From Fenollaria timonensis (GTDB taxonomy: Bacteria > Bacillota > Clostridia > Tissierellales > Peptoniphilaceae), in contig NZ_LN898229.1 in NCBI RefSeq assembly GCF_001457835.1, positions 64,293 to 128,292 of the forward strand: DNA of 64,000 bases. The letters run 5' to 3'. Shown piece by piece: positions 37,298-46,769 of the stretch. The translations under genes were made by a program, and so were the position numbers. The notes beneath the pieces were generated by a model, which worked only from the letters and a program-made list of their open reading frames with translations, was not told the DNA's origin and did not search any database. Position 1 is the first letter of the stretch. Each line of letters opens with the position of its first letter.

Positions 37298-38473
37298 TTA
37301 GTCTAAAAGCATTATTCTTTTTCTGAACCTCTCGAAGTTTCTCATACCAAAGCTGTTTCTTTTTAGTGTCTTTATCTTTGTATGTTTTCCTTCTAGTGCT
37401 CCATTTGAATGTTTGTAGTCAAATGAGTTTGTAATTTCATCAGACCAGTTTGTAAAGGCTGTTATACATGATTTAAACTCTTTAAGTTTTGATTTTTTAC
37501 ATATGTCTATCCATGCGTTTACCTTGTATTGTGCTTGTTCTTTGTTTTTCTGCACTAGAACTTCTTGATAGAAGGATTCTTTTAAGCCATATGCTAGTCT
37601 TAGCTCTTCGCTTATCTCTAGCATTAGAGCTGCTTCTCGCTTTTGATCATCATTAAGTTTTGGCATTGGTTTTGTAAGTATGCTTTTACTTCTTTTTAGG
37701 TATATTCTCATTTCTGCTGATGTATCTTTTTGTATTCTCTTTCTTACGTTTTCTAAGCTCCAAGAGACTTGTCTTACGAAGTGATATTTGTCTGCTATGT
37801 GTACTGCGTTTTTAAAGTATGCGTTTTTAACGTTTTTAAATGTTTTTGACATATCGCTAACAAATATCTTTACATTTTCTCTTTCTTCTTTTGGTATGTT
37901 TTTAAAGTATTCAAACAAAATATTTTCTTGCCTACTTTTAACTATGTCTATGATTTCATGTGTTATGCCATCTAGAAGTGAGCATTGATACTTGTATGAA
38001 CCGCTGTCGCCTTTAAACTCGTCTATTAAAAGTACTTTTGGAAGACTTTTTCTCTCTACTGATAGGTAAGATAGGACTCTTGTAACTGTTGATGTGCTTA
38101 CTGAGTATCTTCTTGATATTGACTTTATTGAGTAAAGTTCTCTAAACTCTCTAGCTATGGATGCTACTAGTCTTTTTGTCATGGTCATTTTCTTTGCTAC
38201 TAGTTCTGTTTTGCTATCAATTCTTTTCCCGCAGCACTTACAGTTGTACCTAGTTTTTCTTAGGTTTATTATGCATTTTTTACCATGCATCTGTGTATCT
38301 TTTATCTTTTGAGTTCTGTGATCATGAACCCAGATATGTTTAGAACCACAGTATGGGCAGCTTTTTAACTTTTTTGTCTGTGCTTCTATAACTACTACAT
38401 TTTCACCTTCTTTAAAATTGTTAACAACTACATCTTTACAAGCTAGCAAATTTATGGTATTATATTCTTGCAC
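37298..38473 (-). CDS. ISL3 family transposase
   Basis: 391 residues from GTG 38473, which has AGGAGG nine bases upstream; longer frames reach into the promoter. An N-terminal zinc-ribbon (CPYCG ... CKCCG, about residues 30-75) and a helix-turn-helix region (SISRRYSVSTSTVTRVLSYL) precede the DDE transposase domain: first aspartate in LLIDEFKG, second in IFVSDMSKTF, glutamate in SNGALEGKHTKIKTLKR. All catalytic residues look intact, so the element may be active. Confidence 0.95.
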   Translation of the reverse strand: MQEYNTINLLACKDVVVNNFKEGENVVVIEAQTKKLKSCPYCGSKHIWVHDHRTQKIKDTQMHGKKCIINLRKTRYNCKCCGKRIDSKTELVAKKMTMTKRLVASIAREFRELYSIKSISRRYSVSTSTVTRVLSYLSVERKSLPKVLLIDEFKGDSGSYKYQCSLLDGITHEIIDIVKSRQENILFEYFKNIPKEERENVKIFVSDMSKTFKNVKNAYFKNAVHIADKYHFVRQVSWSLENVRKRIQKDTSAEMRIYLKRSKSILTKPMPKLNDDQKREAALMLEISEELRLAYGLKESFYQEVLVQKNKEQAQYKVNAWIDICKKSKLKEFKSCITAFTNWSDEITNSFDYKHSNGALEGKHTKIKTLKRNSFGMRNFERFRKRIMLLD

Positions 38474-38507
38474 TTGTACACACCTCCTATGTTGTAGTGG
38501 TATTTTA

Positions 38508-38536
38508 AGTATAGGATAAAATGTGTGCAAGTGCAA
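38508..38536 (-). promoter_or_regulatory. Transposase promoter
   Basis: Minus strand TTGCAC (38536-38531), 17-base spacer, TATACT (38513-38508). Confidence 0.6.
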
Positions 38537-38556
38537 CTTTTTTTTGTAATTTTATC

Positions 38557-38596
38557 AAAAAAATATCTATTGAGGTTTTACTCCCCAATAGATATT
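38557..38596 (-). terminator. Inward-facing terminator in the right IS end
   Basis: Minus strand 11-bp stem AATATCTATTG/CAATAGATATT (38596-38586 with 38572-38562) followed by seven T (38563-38557). It lies directly after the protease gene and can serve as its terminator now. Confidence 0.85.
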
Positions 38597-38604
38597 ATAC
38601 AGCC

Positions 38605-38612
38605 TAAATAGT
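38605..38612. repeat. Right target-site duplication TAAATAGT
   Basis: Second copy of the 8-bp duplication, see 37113-37120. Confidence 0.95.
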
Positions 38613-38624
38613 TTTTCTACTCTA

Positions 38625-41600
38625 TTAATGAGTTTCAACCCATCTTATTATATTGTATAGCATTACTGCTAGCTCTTCTCTAGTAAATTCACTTTCTGGA
38701 TTATACATTGTATCTGTTTGTCCATTAACTAAAGCGATCTTTGCCATAGCTACAACAGCATCTTTACTCCAAGCTGGAATCTTGTCAAGATCATTATATG
38801 TCCAAGTCTTAACTTCATCCATCTTGATTCCGTGTAGAGCTAAGAACTTTTGTAAGATAAGAGCAAGTTCTTGACGACTAACAAGCTTGTTAGGCTTGAA
38901 TGATCCATCAGGATATCCTACGAATAAGCCATTACCAGCTGCCCACATAACTGCTTCGTTAAACCAGTCTCCTGCTTTAACGTCAGTAAACTTAGTTTGT
39001 GTATTAATGTTCTTATCAACAGATATTCTCATCAATACTGCAGATACCATAGCTCTAGTTATAGGAAGTTCGCCTTGGAACTTGTCATTACCCATACCAG
39101 CTAATATACCGCGAGACACAAGTGATCTGATTGCTGTACCAGCCGCAGTGTTTGGAATGTCATTTAATGTTACAGGAAGTAATTCTTCAGTATCAACGAT
39201 ACCGTAGTCTTTCTTTTCTTCCTTAGGTGCAACAACACTTGGCTCTTCCTTCTTTTCTTCAGTTTTGTCTACACTTGGTCTGTATGGTCTATATGGTCTT
39301 TCAGGTCTGTATGGTTCATCTGGCCATGATGGCTCATATGGTTCATTACCAGGGTCTGGTGTTGGTGTTGGTGGAACTATATGTTTAGGATTAGCAACCA
39401 TATCATTAATAGCTTTTGCCTTTGCATAGATATCATCTTGAGTCATTTCATTATCAGGTTTTGCTAGATAATCTTCACCATCTTTAATTAAATCTTCAAG
39501 ATCTTTTCTGTAGTCATCTGTTAATTTATTGTCAGTATCTAATAGTTTCTTTGCATCAGCAATAGCTTTAACAAGTGGACTTAATAAAACTCTTCCTTCT
39601 TCAATAGTATATTTTACTGTAGCTGTAGCTACCTTATCTTCTTCTGTTATAGTAACTTTTTGCATCTTAGGCTCTGCTACATATCCAGTTGGCTCTTTAT
39701 CAACGTATAGAGTGTATTCGCCTGGTGTTATGTTTATAAACTCAGCCTTATCTGTGTAATAATAATGGTCTTTATCATTAGTATCTTCTAGATAGTATTT
39801 AGGTCTACTAGCACTTGGATCAAGTCCTTTTTCTTCTATACTTAACTTATAATCTGTAGTATAGTCTGGTTTATTTGTTCTTCTAAGAGCAAGTTCTATA
39901 TAGTTGTAGCTTTCTGTAAATGCGACCTCATCAGGATTTCCTTGAGTTCTGTCTCCACCGTTTCCTTTATCTGTAAAGTAGATATAATCCCAACCGTCTT
40001 TTAGATTTACAGTCATTTTGTAGATGCCATTAGGAATCAGTTCATAGTAAACTTTTCCAATCGGTACATTTATTTCATGTCTTGTACCGTCTTCAACATT
40101 TACTAATGTCAATTGAATATCTTCTCCGTAGTCGGCAGTTTCGGCACCGCCAACACCGAATTCTACAACTGGATTCTTTCTAGCTGATTCTTCACCGATA
40201 TGGAACCAACGAACATTTAATGTTTGATTTAGTTCATCGACCTTATCATCTTTGTAAATTTCAACTTTATATTCTTCTCTTTCAGGTCTAAATCCATCTT
40301 GAACCCAAGTTCTTAGATAGTATGTTCCTTGAGGTAAATTTGTCCAATTTTCAACAAGTTCATCTCTTGAGTTATAAAGTTCATACTTAACACTTGGTTT
40401 ATCAACATTTTTCTTTGTGAAGAATTCTGTTGTTATTGTCAATGAGCCTGTTTGGTCAGGGTCATTAGGATAAATAATCATTTCTCCTAGGTTCTTTTCA
40501 TATGATTGTTGATCATAAATAGTGTCAAGAACAAGAATTGGATTTTGTATACCGTATTGCTTCAAATCGAATTTTGAAACAACTTTATATGTTCCTGAAA
40601 CATTAACATTTATTTCAAAATACACAAGTTCATAACCGTTACCTTTTGTGTAGTTATATGCCGGAGCATTTTCTATTTCAAGCTTATCTCCAGATTCTGT
40701 TTCATATACTTCAAAATAATCAGCAAAGTTATTTAAAACTTTATAATCATTTCCTTTATCATCTTTTGCATCAGTTAAATCACTTCCAAAGACATTATTT
40801 AATGTTGTTCCATCTGCAACGAAACGATATGAAATGATTTCTCCTGTCCAAATCAATCTTGTTTCGATTTCAGTAGTTTCATTTTCTTTTATGACTAATG
40901 TTCTATCGCCAAAAGCCAATTTCGGTGTTTCTTTAGGGTTGTTTCCTTCAACAACTATTTTGTATTCACCTGCAGGAAGTTTTGTTTCGTACATATCCTT
41001 TGCATAGTTTGTCTTTCTTGGAACTACATAGTAGTTATCATTTTCATCAACTGCAAAGACTTTGATATCTCCCGGATAGTCTGAGCCGTTTGTAATGATT
41101 AAATCAAAGACACCATATTTGCTGTCATCTACTTTTGTAAATATAACTTCAACATTTTGTATTTGATTATCTTCAGATAATGTAAATTCTTTAGGTGTTA
41201 TTTCCGGAGTATAGCTTGCAAATAAATCTGGATAAAATACTCTATAATCTCCATATTCAAGATTGTTTGTACCATTGACGTTATACCATTTTTCTTCAAC
41301 TTTAATTTGAAGAATAGGTTCTTCCTTAGGGAATGATGTATCAGCCGGATCACTTGATTTAATATCAAACGTTACTTTTCCATTATTCTTGATATCGGCA
41401 AGAGTTCTTTCGAAGTAGTTACCCGCCATATCCATAGCGCCAATCCAAATCTTATCCATATTGTCAGCAAGCTTAAAGTCAGCTTTTAAATTGTCAAATC
41501 TTGCATTAAATATTAATGACTTTTCTTCTCCCGGCACTTCTTCATAGCCGTATTCAGTAGCATCGCCAAGTTCAAATACATCCATCCATGCAAGACCTGA

Positions 41601-44600
41601 TCTATCATCAGTTGATTTAAATTTAATAGTTACTGAATTTCCAACTTGATTAGCATCTATCAATTCAATTTCAGGTTTTACTCTGTCTACATAAACAGTC
41701 TTTACATATTCTTGTTCACTTGACTTGTTATCTTGAGCGCTTGCCGTAATCTTAACTTTATAATTTCCATCAGGAACTTGTCCGCCGTTTTTGTCTTCAC
41801 CTCTCCAAGTCCATACCGGATCTTCAGTGTATTTTTGCTTGTAATAATTCTTCTTTATAGTACTTCTATATGGTTCAGCTATAGTCTTTACAACTTCACC
41901 AGCTTCATTGATAAATTCAAATTTTAACTTATCTGCATTTCTTAAAAATACTCCGTGGAAACTCATTTCATCCTTGTCAGAGTCTCCGTTAGGGCTTATT
42001 GCAAATTCTCCAAGATATTTATCTGACCAAGCTTGGTAGCCTTGAATCATTCTTCCGCCGTCATGCCATTTTGAGTAGAAGTGTGTGAAATTCCATTGGT
42101 CAAAATATTTTCCAGGGAAATCATTATAATCAGTTCCTTGATACCAGAACGGAATATTGTCTACCCAAGTTTTTCCTGAAGGTGATTCATCAAAAACTAT
42201 ATCATCAGCAAATCCATCCATTATAGGTAAACTTGCCCAATCGCCATAGAATGCTAAGTATGGTACTGAAAGGTCTGCAAATTCTTTTGCTCCTTCAGCA
42301 TTAGCTTTGCTTTCGAAGAAAATAAATCCATCTATAAAGAATCCATTTGGTTGATTTTTCTTAGCAGTTTCTAATTTTCCTGTAAGGTCAATGCTGCCAG
42401 TAAATGTAGCTTCGCTATTAGCATTTACTGTAATTTCAGCAAAATTTGCTTCTCCAAGTTTTGCTGGTTCAAATGTTATCTTGCCATCTTTAACTTGATC
42501 TGTTTGGGCAATACCATGAACTTTATAAGTTGCTGATTTATCTGAATAGTTCTTTAATTTTAAAGTAAAATCTAATTTTTCATCTTTTATTGAACCAAAT
42601 TCAACAACTGCTTTGCCGTTACTCATCTTGCCACTAGCGTCTGTTAGTGTAACAAGATATGGGTTAACTGCAGCTTCTAGGTTCATAAGACCCGCGCCTT
42701 GAACTCTTGGTGAGTTATAGAAACCTTTTACGTTTTCATAAAGAATAGGTGTCGCTGTTGCCATCATTATATTCTTGATGAATTGATGTTTTTCTGCACC
42801 TTCAAAATTAAATTTCTTTTCTTGTAAAAATTGATTTACTAGAGCAATGCCACCTGCAACGTGAGGTGTTGCCATGGATGTACCGGTCATGCTTTCGTAA
42901 CGGCCACCATCAGTGTTTACCGTCGAATAAATTTCTCCACCGGGAGCTGTTATCTCTGGTTTTAGTCTTAGGCTTGGGTTTGGACCCCAGCTCGTTGATT
43001 CATTCATCTTGTATTGACCAGGATTTGCCATCTCGTGCTTTTCAGTATTGATTTTTATCATAGGTGTTTTTTCGGCATTTTTAGCATCTGCAATATTTTG
43101 TTTAATTTTCATATAGTTTCTATATGTTACAGAATATCCAGGAATCAAGCCTTCTGTTTGAGTTTGCATAATTATAAAGTAATCCGGTTTGTCGGCTTCG
43201 TTGTTTCCTAATAAGAAAGCAATGGCACCTCTTGATTGTGCTAGCTTAATCTTTTCAGCAAATGAATTGACACCTCTTTGAGCTAATACAATTCTACCAC
43301 TTACATCTTGTCCATTGTAGTCAGCTTCAGTATTACCTAATCCAACATCAACAATTTCATATTCTTTCATGGATTCGAAACCGGTATCTACTGCTTTGTC
43401 TATAGTATCCATAGCTTTTGCTACAACTTCAATCTCTTTTCCATTTTCATCCTTAATAAATGTTGAGGCATCTGTTACCATGCTGTTATTATTATAGTTA
43501 GCAACTGTAAATGCACTTTCAGCTACACCTGGCGTACCCATAACTCCCCAGTCAGGGTTTGTTGCACGCGGATTATCATTGCCCCATGTTGTATAGAAGT
43601 CATTACCACCGGCAATAGCTACGATTGATCCTGCCTTTTTTGCATTTTGAAGTGCAAGATCCATACCAAGGTCGATGCCTTGTTCAGAACCTGACATTGA
43701 ACCCAAACTCATATTCATAGAGTCAGCACCGAGTATAATACTTTCTTCTATAGCTTCGATATATGCTGAAGTGTTTGTAGTTGCTACATCTTGTCCAAAA
43801 ACTCTCATAACTAAGATTTGAGCTTCTGGTGCAATACCTGTAATTTTTATTCCATTATTCACTTTTGCTTCATCATCATCAGCATTTGCACCAACTGTAC
43901 CTGAAACGTGCATACCGTGCATGCCAGTGTCCTTGTTGGTATCTTTAAGGTCCATATTATGATCCATAAAGTTATAACCATATGGGAATTTTTCGTTTAG
44001 ATATTGTCCTTTTAACAAATGTTTACTAATTAATTCATCTATAGCTTGTTTATCATATTTAGCTTTAGTAGCATCTGTAAGTCTCATAGCTGGGTGATTG
44101 ATATCAGCTCCTGAGTCGATAACAGCTACTACTCTGCCTTCTCCCTTGTATCCAAGTTTCCAAGCTTTATTAGCATTAACCATCTTACTCGAATTATACA
44201 TGTTAATTTTTTCATCTGGACGATTGTATTTGTAATCAACAAATATTTGCTTAACTTCAGGAATATTTTCTCTTACCATTAAAGCTTCTTCTGTAGTCAT
44301 CTTCATTGTGAAACCGCTAAATAAAACGTTGAAGTTTCTTTCTTCTTCATCATTATAATTACTTGCACTTCTTGTGCTAAATAATGATATAGAGTCTCTT
44401 ACGTTTTTTCCTAGTAAACTCTTGATTTTATTCTTAACTTCATAGTTATAATCAAGTTTTCCTAGAGCATCTGACATAGCATTTGCAAATCCTGATTTCA
44501 TTAAGAAATCATTTCCTCTCATTGCAATATCATTTGCATTTAAAGCTTCATGTGCTTCGTTTAACTTTTCAGCTACCTTAGAACTTTCATCTGTAACGAA

Positions 44601-44808
44601 GATAAAACTTCTTTCTTCTTCTTTGTCAGTAATCTCATCAAGAGCCTTGACATCGGTAGCATTTTCTAGCTCAGCTGGTCTGCTATGACGTGCTACCCCC
44701 CCCCATCTCACTAGCTTGTGCGTTTAATGTTACTACTGGACTAAATAAACCTAGCGCCATTAAAAATGTTAGCACTAAAGCTGTGATTCTTTTGTTCATA
44801 CTTTTCAA
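38625..44808 (-). CDS. Giant SLH-anchored subtilisin-like surface protease; frame broken at a G9 tract (phase OFF as written)
   Basis: Signal peptide and body are in different frames. Translation from TTG 44808 (AGGAGG eight bases upstream; ATG 44799 also possible) gives a signal peptide ending LNAQASEM, enters nine G (44704-44696) and stops after GGGSTS. With eight or eleven G it would continue into a 2,000-residue protein (2,060 residues with eight). In body numbering from 44711: I9-type propeptide (about 35-165), S8 domain with Asp199, His265 in HGMHVSGT and Ser near 610 in GTSMATPHVAGG, an inserted PA domain (about 430-560), Fn3-like and repeated beta domains, a helical segment near 1740, a proline/tyrosine-rich linker, and three SLH motifs at the end. 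It resembles C5a-peptidase-like surface proteases. Likely exported and bound to wall polysaccharide. Confidence 0.9.
44696..44704 (-). repeat. Homopolymeric tract of nine G in the protease gene
   Basis: Nine C on the plus strand (nine G in the coding strand) right after the signal-peptide codons, in AT-rich DNA. Eight or eleven would restore the protease frame; ten would give TAG directly after the tract. Such tracts change length by slipped-strand replication. Confidence 0.9.
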
Positions 44809-44851
44809 AATATACCCCTCCTTGTATTAAAATTAGTATATATTTATATAT

Positions 44852-44880
44852 ATTATACTATATATAGATATGTTTTTCAA
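44852..44880 (-). promoter_or_regulatory. Promoter of the surface protease gene
   Basis: Minus strand TTGAAA (44880-44875), 17-base spacer, TATAAT (44857-44852), then AAGGAGGGG before the TTG start. Confidence 0.78.
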
Positions 44881-44954
44881 TTACAATTATTAATTGTGAA
44901 CAAAATATCTTTTTTTATCAGGCTTTAATAAAGCATATCAATACATTTATGTAC

Positions 44955-44982
44955 AAAAAATAGACTTGCCTAAACAAGTCTA
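44955..44982 (-). terminator. Terminator of the DUF4446 gene
   Basis: Minus strand stem TAGACTTG/CAAGTCTA (44982-44975 with 44968-44961) followed by six T (44960-44955). Confidence 0.88.
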
Positions 44983-45009
44983 CTATAAATACATATTTAC
45001 TTACTCATA

Positions 45010-45510
45010 TTACATACCGCGTATTGCTTTTTCTACTGCGCTTTGCTCTTCTTCTGAAAGAGGCGCTTGGCTCTCTCCATTCTTAATCATCTTGCCATAG
45101 CTAACGCTTTGCTCTCTTCCGTGTATAACTGAAAGCAAAACGCCGTTATTGAATTTATCCAAAAGGCATATCGAAAAGCTTAGCTCTGAAGCGCTATCTT
45201 GAAAGGCGTTGTACTTGACGTAGCCGAGCTTTTGTACGCAAAAGCTAAGGTTGGTCTCAAGCCTATTGAACCTATCTTCATTAAGTATCATGTCTCTGTG
45301 TATGTCTTTGATGTCTTTACCGAAGGTAGCTAAGAGCTTTTCGACGCTGATGCCGTCCATGCCTTGTGTGAAGGCGTCAAGTCTTTCCTTAAGCTTCTTA
45401 TACTTCATCATCTGCATGACGATTAGGACTATGGCTGCGATTGAGATGACAGCCAAGCCCATAATTATAATAAATGCATTGTCAATTATAAATTTATTGA
45501 TATTTTCCAT
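45010..45510 (-). CDS. DUF4446 family protein
   Basis: 166 residues. One N-terminal membrane helix (about 11-32), a helical region (35-90), and the conserved DUF4446 core around VKYNAFQDSASELSFSICLLD and GVLLSVIHGREQSVSYGK. Function unknown; usually near chromosome-partition genes in Firmicutes, here instead after a cysteine-desulfurase-like gene, which it overlaps by 17 bases. Confidence 0.85.
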   Translation of the reverse strand: MENINKFIIDNAFIIIMGLAVISIAAIVLIVMQMMKYKKLKERLDAFTQGMDGISVEKLLATFGKDIKDIHRDMILNEDRFNRLETNLSFCVQKLGYVKYNAFQDSASELSFSICLLDKFNNGVLLSVIHGREQSVSYGKMIKNGESQAPLSEEEQSAVEKAIRGM

Positions 45511-46663
45511 CGTCCGCCTCTTTTTTAATCTTTTTTAATCTTTCGATTGCGTAGATGATTTCGTCTTCTTTATTGAAGTAAGAAAAACTAAATCTTACTG
45601 CACCTTTTTTTATCGTGCCAATGGTCTCGTGCGCAAGTGGCGCGCAATGAAGGCCCGGGCGCGTTTGTATGTCGTATTCATCGTCAAGGACATAGCTTAG
45701 TATGGATGAGTCAACTCCATTCATGTTCATAGAAACGACTGGCGTCTTTCTCGTCTCATCAAGTAGTCCGTATATTTCAACTCCGTCAATGGTCTTAAGC
45801 CCATCGATAAAGGTCTTTGTTAAAGCTTCTTCATGCCTCTTGATATTGTCAATACCTTCTTCTAGAATAAATTCAACGCCTGCTCCTAGGGCTATGATGC
45901 CATGGCCGTTTGGTGTGCCCGGCTCTAATTTATCTGGCATATCCATTGGCTGATATACTTCATTTGATCTAGAGCCTGTTCCGCCCTCAAATGTGTGCAT
46001 TACTAGCTCTGGCTCTCTTGTATACAAAACTCCTGTGCCTTGCGGACCGAATAAGGATTTGTGTCCAGCTGTTGCTAACATGTCTATATCAAGCTTCTTA
46101 AGGTCTATATCTACGATGCCTGCTGATTGGGCTGCGTCTATAAGTATGATTATATCTTTATTAATGGCTTTAACTGCTTTTGAAATTTCATCTATATCCT
46201 CAACTGTTCCCAGTAGGTTTGATGAGTGCGTCATTACAAGCATCCTAGTATTGTCCTTGATAGCTGCTACTATCTTATCTTTGCCTACCTCACCAGTTTT
46301 TTCTGCCTGAACAACTGTTAGCTCTATGACACCCATTTCCTTAAGTGTGAATAGTGGTCTTAGTACTGAATTGTGCTCCATAGATGTTGTGATTACATGA
46401 TCTCCCTTTTTAAGAGTGCCTTTGATGGCTGTGTTTAGTGCGTATGTCGTGTTCATGTGAAAGCTTAGCTTAAGTGGATTATCAACGTTAAATAGTTTTG
46501 CTAAACTTAATCTTGTCTTCATGATCTCTTCCATGGCTCTAAGAGCTAGCTTGTGACCGCTCCTACCAGGATTGGCACCGTAGTCTCTAAATGCTTCATC
46601 AAATTTTTTATATACGCTCTCTGGCTTTGGGAATGTTGTTGATGCGTTGTCAAAATAATGCAT
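45494..46663 (-). CDS. Class V aminotransferase, cysteine desulfurase-like
   Basis: 389 residues. PLP-dependent fold: YFDNASTTFPKP start, SMEHNSVLRPL (PLP-stacking histidine), DAAQSAG (PLP aspartate) and the Schiff-base lysine in ATAGHKSLFGPQGTG (about residue 202). A late RPGLHCAPLAHE segment supplies the probable catalytic cysteine. This is the group II-like desulfurase subfamily common in Clostridia. It may mobilise sulfur from cysteine, but no SufU/IscU partner is beside it. Confidence 0.88.
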   Translation of the reverse strand: MHYFDNASTTFPKPESVYKKFDEAFRDYGANPGRSGHKLALRAMEEIMKTRLSLAKLFNVDNPLKLSFHMNTTYALNTAIKGTLKKGDHVITTSMEHNSVLRPLFTLKEMGVIELTVVQAEKTGEVGKDKIVAAIKDNTRMLVMTHSSNLLGTVEDIDEISKAVKAINKDIIILIDAAQSAGIVDIDLKKLDIDMLATAGHKSLFGPQGTGVLYTREPELVMHTFEGGTGSRSNEVYQPMDMPDKLEPGTPNGHGIIALGAGVEFILEEGIDNIKRHEEALTKTFIDGLKTIDGVEIYGLLDETRKTPVVSMNMNGVDSSILSYVLDDEYDIQTRPGLHCAPLAHETIGTIKKGAVRFSFSYFNKEDEIIYAIERLKKIKKEADDGKYQ

Positions 46664-46681
46664 ATAATCACCTCTTTTCTA

Positions 46682-46710
46682 ATTATATCACAGCTGAAAT
46701 CATTTTTCAA
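46682..46710 (-). promoter_or_regulatory. Promoter of the desulfurase-DUF4446 unit
   Basis: Minus strand TTGAAA (46710-46705), 17-base spacer, TATAAT (46687-46682). Confidence 0.8.
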
Positions 46711-46731
46711 TCACTATGAATTTGGCAAAGT

Positions 46732-46758
46732 AAAAGAGCCTCTCATATGAAAGGCTCT
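46732..46758 (-). terminator. Terminator of the ppx-ppk1 operon
   Basis: Minus strand stem AGAGCCT/AGGCTCT (46758-46752 with 46741-46735) followed by a short T run, directly behind the ppk1 stop. Confidence 0.7.
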
Positions 46759-46769
46759 CGATATAAATA

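Larger units (their letters stand above)
37121..38604 (-). mobile_element. Complete ISL3-family insertion sequence, 1484 bp
   Basis: The ends are imperfect 24-bp inverted repeats (37121-37144 and 38581-38604, 18 of 24 matching, both starting GGCT and ending TATTGGGGAG). They are flanked by an exact 8-bp target duplication TAAATAGT. It carries one transposase gene. Each end also holds an inward-facing hairpin with a T run, so transcription entering from either side should stop. It sits in the space between the protease gene and its native terminator. The intact duplication points to a fairly recent, unrearranged insertion. Confidence 0.95.

Noticed and set aside
44600-44711. ATG 44711 as the true start of the subtilisin
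   Set aside because: No ribosome site, no signal peptide, and a perfect signal peptide with promoter and ribosome site lies directly upstream in another frame across the G tract.
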